A DNA stretch of 61,246 bases, from positions 1 through 61,246 of the IMG/VR virus record IMGVR_UViG_3300044251_000017. The stretch is one strand, 5' to 3'. Position 1 is the first letter of the stretch, and every line of letters begins with the position of its first letter. Positions 13,399-20,902 of this stretch are shown here, one piece after another. A program made the position numbers and the translations under genes. Under the pieces are notes generated by a model. The model made no database searches. It saw only the letters and a list, made by a program, of their open reading frames with translations, and had not been told where the DNA came from. The DNA comes from a virus.

Positions 13399-15680
13399 GG
13401 CACCACCCCGAGCGCATCGAGCGCGTCCATGCGCCCCATCTCCAGCGCGAGCGAGCGATGGGCGGCGTCGAGCTGTGCGTCCGCCTCGTCCGCCGGCTTG
13501 CGCGCCCAATCGCCGAGCAGGTCCAAGACCAGGGCAGCCACTTTGCGGGCGAGCAGGTCCAAGTCCGTGCCGTCCGGCGAGAACGCCTCGGCGGGCCGTA
13601 CACCACCCGCAGCCACAAGCGCGGTCATCTCGCCCGAAGCGACGCGCGCACGCGTGACCGGGTAGCCCGGCGTGTTGACGGCGAGGCAGGCCACCATCTC
13701 AAGGCCGCCACGCATCGGGCGCCAGTCACCGGACGGCGTGCTCGCGAGCAGTGTCCGGATCTGTCCGTGGGACAGTTCGGGACGGACGAGGCCGTGCACC
13801 CAGATGCCGTGCGCATCCTCGCCGGCAGCCACGTCCGCGGCGGCGAGCGTGACGTTGTCGTAGTGCTTGACCGTCTCGGCGGCCGTGAGTGCGAGCGGCG
13901 CGTGGCCGAGCTCGTCCGCGGACCGACTCATCGTGATGTGGCCGACGGCGGCCGTGCGGACCTGGTCGCCGTCCATGACCCGCATGGCGCCAGTGTTGAA
14001 GTAGGCGTAGTCGCTGCCGGACCGCGGGGGCGGCGTGCACTTGTTGCCGATGCTGATGTGGCACGTCTTCCACGTGGCGATGTGCCCGAAGATCTCGCGG
14101 GTCTTCTCGTTGTAGGTCAGCGGGGTCGGCCCGGTCAGCGCCGGGTCCGTGAAGTACTCCAGTGGTGGTATGTCGGCCGGGCCCGAGGAAGTCACGGCCT
14201 TGGCCGGACCGTTACCTTTCTGCCACGCGGCCGGGATCTTGCTTTCCAGCTTGAGCTTCTTGGCCGCTGCGATGATCTTGGCCTTGGCCTTCTCGGCATC
14301 CGGCCCCTTGAGCGAGCTCGCCCCGGCGATCGCCTTGGCCAGGGTCTTGGCGTCCGTGATCGGCAGCCCGGCGGCCACGCCCTTGGTGAACGGCGGCGCC
14401 CCGGCGAACTCGGCGGCCTCGCACGGCAGGCAGTCATCCCCGAGCTCGGCGGCCCGGAAAGAACTCGCCGTCACGGCCTCGATGCCGCGGGCCTTGAGGA
14501 ACTTGACCAGGTTTTCGATGGTGCGCTCGGACTCGGGCACGATGGCGCCCATCTCGTCCACCATGACCGGCGTGTCGCCGTTGATCTCCACGTAGGCGTC
14601 CGGGAAGGCCGGGATGGCGCACAGCGTGGTGGCAGCGATGACGCCCTTGGTCACCGAGGTCTGGTGGTCCTCGCTGCCGTCCTCGTTGAACAGGATGTCA
14701 TCGGTGTAGTCCACCTCGGACAGGTCGATGCTGTTGCCCGAGAGGTAGCCCTTGAGCGCGAGCTTGCCGCCCTCGGACTCGGGGTCCGCCGTGCCGCGGC
14801 CCTGCCACACGAACGTGCCCTCTGGCATCGCCTCGCCGGTGACTTTCGAGATGAACTCGGGGCCGGGGATCTTCCAAGCCTCATCGAGCTTGCCCATGAC
14901 CTTGGCCTTGGCGTGGCCGCCGTCGCTGCCGGGGTTCTCGGTCTGCGCCAGGACGCTGATCGGCAAGGCGCGCGTGGTCAGCGAGCCGGGCTCGATGAAC
15001 CGGCCGTCTGCGGTCTTGAGGCCCTCGACGGCGAGGCAGGGGAAGAACAGCGACAGTTCGCCGTCCACCTCCTTGATCACCGGTTCGGTCTCGGTCGATG
15101 CGGTCATTTCCATCACTCCGTTCCCTGCGTATCGGCGGTCCGGTACGCCTGCGTCCTCGCCGCGCCACCCGGTCAGCGGAAAGTCGATGTTCTTGCCGCC
15201 GAGCGCCAGGCGGATCGTGGAGAACCGCACCGTGCCCTTGGCCTTGGGCAGCGTGGTTTCCGGCAGCGAGTAGCCGGCGCAGATGTGCGGCGCCCACGGC
15301 GAGAACTGGTCGGGGAACCGGCCCGAGCCGAGCACTTCGCGAGCCACGTCCATCGCGTAGTGGTGCACACCCACCATTGGGTCCGCGGGTGTGAGGGTCG
15401 TGTTGGTGCTCGGCTTGTGCGTGCCGTCCGGGCCGCCGTCGCGGTTCCAGATGGCCGGACCCATGATCTGCGCCTCGATGGGCCCGTTGTCCGCGGCGAT
15501 CTGCATCACGCGCTCGGTGAGCAGCTCCACGGTCGCCTCATCGAGATCCGTCACGTCCTTGCCGAGAAATACGAGGGTGCAGTGGATCTCACCGGCCGGG
15601 TCGCCGCCGGGCACGGTGAACATCCCGGGAGTGTCCGGGATGAGGGCGATCATGCCGCCCGTCTGTCCGTCGTCGGCCAT
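13371..15680 (-). CDS. Capsid maturation protease fused to 2H phosphoesterase-like domain
   Basis: This encodes 769 residues. Residues about 15-165 resemble a 2H phosphoesterase (2'-5' RNA ligase-like) with GEIHCTLVFLGKDV as first motif and APHICAGY as second, the latter degenerate (HIC for HxT). From about residue 195 a capsid assembly protease region begins with an LFFPCLAVEGLKTADGRFIE segment. Near 520 it shows REIFGHIATWKTCHISIGNK, followed by a long C-terminal part with SRSADELGHAPLAL. Such proteins process the scaffold-like capsid N-terminus. ATG 15680 overlaps the upstream stop by one base (TAATG). The frame ends in FSETTSR, but a -1 slip at 13392-13398 would add about 120 residues. 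Confidence 0.75.
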   Translation of the reverse strand: MADDGQTGGMIALIPDTPGMFTVPGGDPAGEIHCTLVFLGKDVTDLDEATVELLTERVMQIAADNGPIEAQIMGPAIWNRDGGPDGTHKPSTNTTLTPADPMVGVHHYAMDVAREVLGSGRFPDQFSPWAPHICAGYSLPETTLPKAKGTVRFSTIRLALGGKNIDFPLTGWRGEDAGVPDRRYAGNGVMEMTASTETEPVIKEVDGELSLFFPCLAVEGLKTADGRFIEPGSLTTRALPISVLAQTENPGSDGGHAKAKVMGKLDEAWKIPGPEFISKVTGEAMPEGTFVWQGRGTADPESEGGKLALKGYLSGNSIDLSEVDYTDDILFNEDGSEDHQTSVTKGVIAATTLCAIPAFPDAYVEINGDTPVMVDEMGAIVPESERTIENLVKFLKARGIEAVTASSFRAAELGDDCLPCEAAEFAGAPPFTKGVAAGLPITDAKTLAKAIAGASSLKGPDAEKAKAKIIAAAKKLKLESKIPAAWQKGNGPAKAVTSSGPADIPPLEYFTDPALTGPTPLTYNEKTREIFGHIATWKTCHISIGNKCTPPPRSGSDYAYFNTGAMRVMDGDQVRTAAVGHITMSRSADELGHAPLALTAAETVKHYDNVTLAAADVAAGEDAHGIWVHGLVRPELSHGQIRTLLASTPSGDWRPMRGGLEMVACLAVNTPGYPVTRARVASGEMTALVAAGGVRPAEAFSPDGTDLDLLARKVAALVLDLLGDWARKPADEADAQLDAAHRSLALEMGRMDALDALGVVPPFSETTSR
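13392..13398 (-). promoter_or_regulatory. Slippery heptamer CCCTTTC for programmed -1 frameshift
   Basis: Minus-strand reading in the protease frame is C CCT TTC, which is an X XXY YYZ site. It lies eight codons before the protease stop at 13371. Re-pairing gives CCC TTT in the -1 frame and enters the start-less frame ending at 13036. Confidence 0.6.
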
Positions 15681-16003
15681 TAGGCGTCCTCCCACTTTCC
15701 GTTACGCACGAAGCCGTGCCGTCCACAGCTGCACAGGATCGAGGGCTCGACGTGCAACGGGTCAAGTGAGTGGACCTGCCAGCCGGGAGCACCGGGTCCG
15801 CCGGGGAGTGCCATGAAGGTCACGGTTCCCGCGCACGGCTCGCCCTCGGGGATGTGGTTGCCGCCGGATGCCGGGTGCACGTGGAAGAACCCCGCGGGAT
15901 CGACATCGCCGTGCTTGAACAGCCGAGCCCAGTGGCCGCCCCCGAGGTCGATGGCCCCGGCGTCCTTGTTGGCGAGATCGAGCAGGTAGTCAGTCTCGGC
16001 CAT
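15680..16003 (-). CDS. DUF6527-like small zinc-site protein, 107 aa
   Basis: The protein ends with VEPSILCSCGRHGFVRNGKW, close to the conserved tail of DUF6527 proteins (PSI..C.CG.HGF...G), a family of unknown function with a likely zinc site. The N-terminal half has GGHWARLFKHGDVDPAGFFH. The start is ATG 16003 after GGAGGCG, overlapping the end of the Acb2-like gene. It sits in the portal-to-protease gap. Confidence 0.65.
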   Translation of the reverse strand: MAETDYLLDLANKDAGAIDLGGGHWARLFKHGDVDPAGFFHVHPASGGNHIPEGEPCAGTVTFMALPGGPGAPGWQVHSLDPLHVEPSILCSCGRHGFVRNGKWEDA

Positions 16004-16235
16004 CGAGCGCCTCCGGGTTGACCTGCTGGTAGCGCGCGACGGACGCGTTGGCGTGCATCGCGGCGAGGTCCAGCGCGTCGAGGCTCTTGGTCTTGGCGTC
16101 ACCCTCGATGAGCAGGGCGTTGATCCACTTGGCGAGTTCGTGGACGTGCGTGCGGATCTGCTCGTGCGCGGCGACGATGTCCGCGCTGGACGGCGGGTGG
16201 TACGCGAATCGCTCGGCGAGTTCGGCGCTGTTCAT
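15990..16235 (-). CDS. Acb2-like cyclic-nucleotide sponge (anti-CBASS candidate)
   Basis: This 81-residue helical protein has the linear pattern of the Acb2 family: FAYHPP at 10-15, AHEQIR at 23-28, a central LAKWINALLIEG, then K..SLDALDLAAMHANASVAR at about 48-68. Acb2 proteins form compact hexamers that bind and sequester cyclic di- and trinucleotides produced by CBASS and related host defences. It lies between portal and protease genes, overlapping both neighbours by a few bases, so it should be made with the late structural genes. Recognition is by motif spacing from memory; ligand-binding residues were not checked against a structure. Confidence 0.75.
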   Translation of the reverse strand: MNSAELAERFAYHPPSSADIVAAHEQIRTHVHELAKWINALLIEGDAKTKSLDALDLAAMHANASVARYQQVNPEALDGRD

Positions 16236-18811
16236 GAGAGTCCCCTCTTGTGGATCCAGTTCTCTTGCACGGCCACCATGGCGTCACGCTGGTCCCGCGT
16301 GCGTTGAGCGGTCGTCCCCGTGCGCCCGGCGGCATCGTCGAGGTCTGCGAGCATCCGCTCGTTGCGCATCGACTCGGTCTCGGTGGCCACGTCCGCCGCG
16401 GCCACCTCGGTCGCCTCGTCCACCGCCCACGCCATGACGTAGTCACACATGCAGCCGTTGTGGTCGCCCGGCTGCATGAACAGGCCCACCCACTCGTAGC
16501 CGGGCGGGGGCTTGAGCTCGGGGTCCTCGAAGCCGGCGAACCGGCGGCCGGCGAGGTGGAGGTGCGGCTCGAACGCGCGGACCCGGTCGGTGATGCCGTA
16601 GCGCCAGGTGAACCCGAGCGGCTCGGCCTGGTGAGAGATCACCCGGACAATGTCGTCGCCGGTCGCCAGGCCACCGCCCATCGAGTCGCCCCCGCCGATC
16701 TCGGTCAGCGCCTCGCGCACGTCGCCCGGCAGCACGAGGGTGTCGGGCACCTCGCCGCGCAGTTCGTCGCCCTGGCGCCCGTACATCTTGTCCAGCGCGC
16801 GCTTCTTGAGCGAGCCCTCGAACCGCTTCCAGGCGCTCGGAATGCGCGAGGTGAGCGACTGCGCGAGCGTGGCTTGCGAGGTGAGCGAGATCGGAACGAG
16901 CTTGGCCGCGGCCTTGATGGCGGTCTTGATCGCTCCCGCTGTCCACTTCGCGAACTGAGTAGACAGGATGGCGAACGCCGCGGCGAGCAACGCGTCCTCG
17001 GCCAACCCGAGCTCGGCTATCCGCGCCTGCCCGAGCGTCTCCCCCACGGTCATCGCGTCGGCGCCCTTAACCAGTACGGCCATCGAGCTGTGGTTGGCGG
17101 CCTTGGCCTTGATGCGGTTACCGGCCTTCTCGACGGCGCGCAGCACGGCGTCATCCCCTGCCTGGCGCAGGCGCTCCCGTAGCGCCCGGTCGATCTCGGC
17201 GAGCACCTCGGCCGTGATGATGGCCGGCTCGGGCGCGGCACTGGCCACCTGCGGGACCGGCTGCCGCGGGGTCGTGCCGGGTGCGGCGCCGGGACCGATC
17301 TGCGCAGGCTGGTCGTCGCGGACGGCCTGCCCCTGGATGACCTGCGGGACCGGTGCGGGCTTGGGTTCCTTGAGCCCGAGCAGGATCGTGGCGAGCTGCG
17401 CGGCCACGTCCGGGGAAGACGAGGTCGACTTGATCATCTGGATCTGCCGGAGGTCGTCCTCGTCCGGCGCGTCCTCGTCCGAGAAGCCCTTGGCGTCGCG
17501 GTAGGCCTTGAACGAGATGGCGCCCTTGTCCATCGCCGAGTCCGCGTCCGCCGAGCGGTTCGCGTTCTCGGTGACGTTGCCCGCGTCGTACCAGATCTGG
17601 ACCGACAGGGCCTCGTCCTTGGTGAGGCCGTAACCGCCGTTCGCCTCGGGCAGGCGCAGCTTGCGGCGGAAGTAGCTCATAGTCAGCGAGTCGACGATCA
17701 TCCGCACGTCCGGCTCGATGTAGTTCTTGAACGTCGAGGCGTCGATCAGCCACCCCGTCCAGTGGTTCACCGAGCTCATCGAGCTGCCCGAGTCGCCGGT
17801 GCCCATCATCTCGCTCGGCAGGTTGATGCCGTCCGCGATGCGCATGAGGGCCGCCGTCTGCTTGTTGAGCAGCTCAGGTGAGGTCTCGCGCTCGAACGTG
17901 ACGTGCCGGAACTCCTTGAGATCCTCGGCGTCGCCGCGCAGCACCATCGGCACGATCGCCCCGGCGTCACCCTCGTTGTTGATGGGCGAGGTCATGCCCG
18001 CGGTGAAATCAGCCTGGAAGGTGTCCGTCTCGGGCTCGGCGGCGTCCGGCTCGGCGGTCTTGGAGAACGACAGTTCGTTGGGCACGAGCACGATGCCGTT
18101 GGCGGCGATGCGAGACCGGGCCGCGGCGCGCAGCTCGCGCCCGATGAGGATCACGTCCTCGCACACGTCCATCATCAGCCGCATCGGCGAGTCGGCCAGA
18201 CCGGACCACTGGGGGTGCGGCACCCACAGCCGGATGAGTGCCTCGGTCGTGACGTTGATCGGCCGGGCTGCCTTGCCGGGGATCTCGACGATGCCGAGCC
18301 CGCCGGTGGACGGGATGACCTCGCTCGTGGATCGGACCTTCCACTGCTCGTCCCCGTCGGCGTCCTCGAAGCCGTGCAACCAGCACTCGCCGGCGATATC
18401 GAAGCCCTGCGAGATCATGCCCTGAAAGCTGTAGCCCTCCTCGAACGGCAGCGAGGCCAGGCAGTCAATGGCGGCGTCGATGACGTGCTGATCGAGGACC
18501 GGCTTGTCGTCCTCGTCTACGTCCTCTGTCGGGTCGCCGGTGAGCTTGCGAGGTTCGTCGTCACCGGTCGACACCGCAGCGGCCACGAACTTGACCTTGG
18601 AGATGATGTTGGCTTTGAGGCGCAGCGCCGCGCCGAGCTCGCCGATGTTGTCCCGGTAGTTCCAGGCGATCGCCTGCCAGGCCATCTTGGTGGCCGACAG
18701 GGTGCTGACGACGTTGCGGTCTTGCAGGTCGATGACCATGCCCGAGGCGGTGAACCCGCGGGTGTTCTTGCTCGGCGTCGCCTTGCGCTGCCTGTTCCAG
18801 AACGAGGACAT
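16232..18811 (-). CDS. Portal protein fused to MuF-like C-terminal domain
   Basis: This encodes 859 residues. The first about 470 residues are portal-like, with WNYRDNIGELGAALRLKANI, GQGFDIAGECWLHG-type strands, ADGINLPSEMMGTGDSGSSM and NHWTGWLIDASTFKNYIEPD, which match siphovirus portals with a clip and stem. A Pro-rich linker (about 490-540) is followed by a helical region and a terminal domain with PGYEWVGLFMQPGDHNGCMC near 785-804, typical of MuF minor head proteins. Portal rings serve as the DNA gate at one capsid vertex. ATG 18811 has weak spacing to GAGTGACC. Fusion of both functions explains the large size. Confidence 0.85.
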   Translation of the reverse strand: MSSFWNRQRKATPSKNTRGFTASGMVIDLQDRNVVSTLSATKMAWQAIAWNYRDNIGELGAALRLKANIISKVKFVAAAVSTGDDEPRKLTGDPTEDVDEDDKPVLDQHVIDAAIDCLASLPFEEGYSFQGMISQGFDIAGECWLHGFEDADGDEQWKVRSTSEVIPSTGGLGIVEIPGKAARPINVTTEALIRLWVPHPQWSGLADSPMRLMMDVCEDVILIGRELRAAARSRIAANGIVLVPNELSFSKTAEPDAAEPETDTFQADFTAGMTSPINNEGDAGAIVPMVLRGDAEDLKEFRHVTFERETSPELLNKQTAALMRIADGINLPSEMMGTGDSGSSMSSVNHWTGWLIDASTFKNYIEPDVRMIVDSLTMSYFRRKLRLPEANGGYGLTKDEALSVQIWYDAGNVTENANRSADADSAMDKGAISFKAYRDAKGFSDEDAPDEDDLRQIQMIKSTSSSPDVAAQLATILLGLKEPKPAPVPQVIQGQAVRDDQPAQIGPGAAPGTTPRQPVPQVASAAPEPAIITAEVLAEIDRALRERLRQAGDDAVLRAVEKAGNRIKAKAANHSSMAVLVKGADAMTVGETLGQARIAELGLAEDALLAAAFAILSTQFAKWTAGAIKTAIKAAAKLVPISLTSQATLAQSLTSRIPSAWKRFEGSLKKRALDKMYGRQGDELRGEVPDTLVLPGDVREALTEIGGGDSMGGGLATGDDIVRVISHQAEPLGFTWRYGITDRVRAFEPHLHLAGRRFAGFEDPELKPPPGYEWVGLFMQPGDHNGCMCDYVMAWAVDEATEVAAADVATETESMRNERMLADLDDAAGRTGTTAQRTRDQRDAMVAVQENWIHKRGLS

Positions 18812-18832
18812 TAAGCGGTCACTCTCCCCGTG

Positions 18833-19108
18833 CTAGTCGGCATCCTCCATCTGATCGACGAGCTCGGTGATCAGACCGGTTACGGCTGAGAATGCCAGAG
18901 CCCGCGCAATGAGGCCCCACACACGCGGGTGCACGGACCGGGCGAGGACGACACCGGCGGCGACGTACGGGGAGAGGCACCAAGGGCAGTCGATCAGTGC
19001 GGCGCCCTTCTTGCCCGCGTAGCGCTTGAGCAACGCGTTGCGCGGCCGGATGGTGATGTTGTCGACCTGCAAGAGTCGGATGATCCGATAAGTCGCTATC
19101 GCGTCCAC
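18833..19108 (-). CDS. DUF1360-like membrane protein
   Basis: The frame contains DAIATYRIIRLLQVDNITIR, then LIDCPWCLSPYVAAGVVLA and a second hydrophobic segment, matching the DUF1360 pattern (ATYR..RLL..D and CPWC). Function is unknown; members occur in Gram-positive hosts and phages and have two membrane helices. I choose GTG 19108, which overlaps the stop of the 51-aa frame. A longer frame to GTG 19258 exists with a GAGGAG site, but its first 46 residues are Arg-rich and look like an antisense or shifted reading. Confidence 0.6.
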   Translation of the reverse strand: MDAIATYRIIRLLQVDNITIRPRNALLKRYAGKKGAALIDCPWCLSPYVAAGVVLARSVHPRVWGLIARALAFSAVTGLITELVDQMEDAD

Positions 19109-19251
19109 AGCCACGTCCACAGCGCGGGGCCCCACGAGGCGAGCATCCAGATGGCGAGCGTCGTTGAGGCTCCTACGACGAAGCCGCCCAAGCGCGCGCG
19201 CCGTAGCGCCACGTCGTCCGAGACGTTGTAGCCAATTCTGTGCTGTCCCAC
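19096..19251 (-). CDS. Small membrane protein overlapping DUF1360 gene, 51 aa
   Basis: From GTG 19251 the frame reads GQHRIGYNVSDDVALRRARL then a hydrophobic helix GGFVVGASTTLAIWMLASWG and a Trp-rich end (PALWTWLWTR). Its composition is far more protein-like than the alternative frame over the same bases. GAGGAG is 12 bases upstream, which is long. The stop overlaps the start of the DUF1360 frame. Confidence 0.5.
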   Translation of the reverse strand: MGQHRIGYNVSDDVALRRARLGGFVVGASTTLAIWMLASWGPALWTWLWTR

Positions 19252-19254
19252 GGG

Positions 19255-19599
19255 TCACCGGGTCTCCTCGGAATGATCTTTGATGATGCGGGCACAGGCA
19301 TCTCGCGGTGGCTCCACGCCGACGATCATGGCTTGGCGGGCTACGGCGTCACGCGGCACGGGCGCGAGCAGCGGGTTGGGGATCAAGCCTCGCTCGAACT
19401 CGCGACGGCCTTCTTGCTCGCGGACCAACCGGCCCCACTCGCCGCCGGGCACCTCGTAGTTGATCGTCGCCATTTCCGCCTGCTCGCACCGGTCGCCGAT
19501 CGAGCCGGCCCGGACATGCCACGCCTGCTTGGTCAACTCGAAGCGCCCGCACGTCGGACACCAGTACCCCTCGATGCTGTCGGGCGGCAGCTCGGTCAT
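19255..19599 (-). CDS. Zinc-ribbon-like hypothetical protein, 114 aa
   Basis: EGYWCPTCGRFELTKQAWHV near the N-terminus gives a CPxCG knuckle with a following His and Cys (GDRCEQA), a plausible zinc site. The rest is helical with no known family. The start ATG 19599 overlaps the upstream stop as ATGA. Confidence 0.65.
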   Translation of the reverse strand: MTELPPDSIEGYWCPTCGRFELTKQAWHVRAGSIGDRCEQAEMATINYEVPGGEWGRLVREQEGRREFERGLIPNPLLAPVPRDAVARQAMIVGVEPPRDACARIIKDHSEETR

Positions 19600-19889
19600 G
19601 CGCTCCACGCTTTCTCGATGGCGGCAAGGGCGGCCTCGCCCTGCTTGGCCAGATTGCAGGTCGGGCAGGTGTCCTTGAAGTCGTGATCATGATCCGGGCA
19701 GGTCCACGAGATCTCCACGAGCGTGGCCTCGGCAGCGTGCAAAGCGGCTATGTCAAGCTCGGCCTGCTCGCGCAGCGCGGCGAGGTCTCGCATGGCCCGC
19801 CGGCGCACGCGGTCCGGGCGCAGCCAAAAGAACATGATCCAGTTCCCGATGATGGCGACCCACACTGCCCACTCAAGCGCCTGTTTCAC
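19596..19889 (-). CDS. Membrane-anchored coiled-coil and Cys protein, 97 aa
   Basis: An N-terminal helix ALEWAVWVAIIGNWIMFFWL is followed by RRRAMRDLAALREQAELDIA with heptad character, then a metal-site-like DHDHDFKDTCPTCNLAK. The start GTG 19889 overlaps the upstream stop as GTGA. Likely a cytoplasm-facing membrane protein; function unknown. Confidence 0.65.
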   Translation of the reverse strand: MKQALEWAVWVAIIGNWIMFFWLRPDRVRRRAMRDLAALREQAELDIAALHAAEATLVEISWTCPDHDHDFKDTCPTCNLAKQGEAALAAIEKAWSA

Positions 19890-20071
19890 GCCGTGCACCC
19901 CATCTCGGCGAGCAGGCCGCGCCAGGCGGACCGGATGGCGGTGTGTTCGTCCGTGTCCTCGGCGGTCGCCGTCGCGCCGGTGGGGACGTGCACGAGTTCG
20001 ATCTTGATCGTCTTGGCCGTGATCAGCTGCCACGAGGTCGCCCGGCAGTCCTGCGGCTCGGGCCGGGTCAC
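19886..20071 (-). CDS. Hypothetical protein, 61 aa
   Basis: The start is GTG 20071, overlapping the upstream stop, with AAGGAGGA about nine bases away. The segment TIKIELVHVPTGATATAEDT suggests a small beta sheet. No family recognised. Confidence 0.6.
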   Translation of the reverse strand: MTRPEPQDCRATSWQLITAKTIKIELVHVPTGATATAEDTDEHTAIRSAWRGLLAEMGCTA

Positions 20072-20331
20072 GGTGTCCACTCCTCCTTGGGCTTGCCGTC
20101 GGCGTCCAGCCGGGTGACGCGCAGTCCGTACGCCTCGGCCCCCGGTGTCGGCTCACCGAAAGGGCGCACGGGCCGGGTGCCGCTCGGTGCCGTGATCCGG
20201 GTGTAGGTGGTGTACATGCCGTCCTCGTCCACGATCACGATGACCCATGGCATGTGTGGGTCGTCCGTGATTTTGAAGGCGAGCAGGCCGCCGTCCTCGG
20301 ACATGCGCACGTCGAGTGATCGATCGGTCAT
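20068..20331 (-). CDS. Hypothetical protein, 87 aa
   Basis: ATG 20331 overlaps the upstream stop as ATGA. The sequence looks beta-rich (GGLLAFKITDDPHMPWVIVI, MYTTYTRITAPSG). No family recognised. It is the second gene in the unit driven by the promoter at 20664-20691. Confidence 0.6.
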   Translation of the reverse strand: MTDRSLDVRMSEDGGLLAFKITDDPHMPWVIVIVDEDGMYTTYTRITAPSGTRPVRPFGEPTPGAEAYGLRVTRLDADGKPKEEWTP

Positions 20332-20657
20332 GCCGGGACCGGCCAGGGCGAGGTGTTCGTGGCCCACGCGGGAATCCAGCGGGACATGCCACCGCACTTG
20401 CAGCCGCCGGTGGGGGTGACCACGGCGAGGCCCTCGATGGTCTCGAAGTCGATGCCGTTGTTGCGGACCTGCATGTCCGGTTGCGGGGTCTGCGTGAAGT
20501 CGATCTCGGCTTGCCACTGCGGGGTGACGCCGTCCTCGGGCTTGCGAGTGAAGACCTTGAGGCCCTCGTCCGTCGCATAGACACGGGCCCGGTGGATCAC
20601 GGACTTGTCCGGCAGCAACACGGTGGCCGGGAACCATTGCGCGTAGATCAAGGTCAT
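20328..20657 (-). CDS. Hypothetical protein, 109 aa, leaderless operon leader gene
   Basis: ATG 20657 lies six bases after the -10 box TAGGAT, so the message is predicted leaderless. The beginning MTLIYAQWFPATVLLPDKSV and the middle suggest a beta-rich domain; the end has GGCKCGGMSRW. It heads a tightly overlapped chain of small genes running to the DUF1360 gene. Confidence 0.65.
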   Translation of the reverse strand: MTLIYAQWFPATVLLPDKSVIHRARVYATDEGLKVFTRKPEDGVTPQWQAEIDFTQTPQPDMQVRNNGIDFETIEGLAVVTPTGGCKCGGMSRWIPAWATNTSPWPVPA

Positions 20658-20663
20658 GGGGTC

Positions 20664-20691
20664 ATCCTAGTCTCTCCCCCTGCAATGGGGG
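20664..20691 (-). promoter_or_regulatory. Leaderless promoter with displaced C5-N6-G5 palindrome
   Basis: The -10 box TAGGAT sits six bases before the ATG, but the palindrome C5-ATTGCA-G5 lies six bases upstream of that box and covers the -35 region instead of filling the spacer. This is the second arrangement of the shared element. Confidence 0.55.
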
Positions 20692-20699
20692 TAGATGCA

Positions 20700-20746
20700 G
20701 GAAAGACCCCTGCCGATGCTCAATGAGCGCGGCCCGGGGCCTTTCC
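20700..20746. terminator. Long-loop terminator upstream of 20328-20657
   Basis: GGAAAGACCCC pairs with GGGGCCTTTCC with one mismatch, enclosing an inner GCTCA/TGAGC hairpin. It should stop minus-strand messages coming from 20903 and beyond. Confidence 0.65.
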
Positions 20747-20902
20747 TTAACTCGGTTGAGGGAGCGGCGCCAGGGCCCTCGCCTCCGGTATTGCGAGCAG
20801 TCATCTCGGGGGAGAGTCCTACTCGATCACGGACTTGCGGGCCGGGGAACCACTGTCGAACCTCGTAAAGCCAAGCTATCACACCCCCCGTATTGGGGGC
20901 AA
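20747..20902 (-). other. Intergenic stretch with an orphan palindrome
   Basis: This stretch lies between the stop of 20903-21364 and the terminator. It holds a C5-AATAC-G6 palindrome (20884-20899), read on the minus strand, with only weak flanking -35 and -10 matches. A frame starting GTG 20882 is open but would run through the terminator, so I do not call it a gene. A short transcript of about 150 bases ending at 20700 is possible. Confidence 0.4.

Noticed and set aside
13362-15683. A 773-codon open frame on the plus strand
   Set aside because: It is the complementary shadow of the capsid protease gene; its translation is Arg/Gly/His-rich and matches no protein pattern. High GC content opens such frames.
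20667-20882. A 71-codon minus-strand frame from GTG 20882
   Set aside because: It would run through the terminator at 20700-20746 and across the next promoter, so it is unlikely to be a gene.
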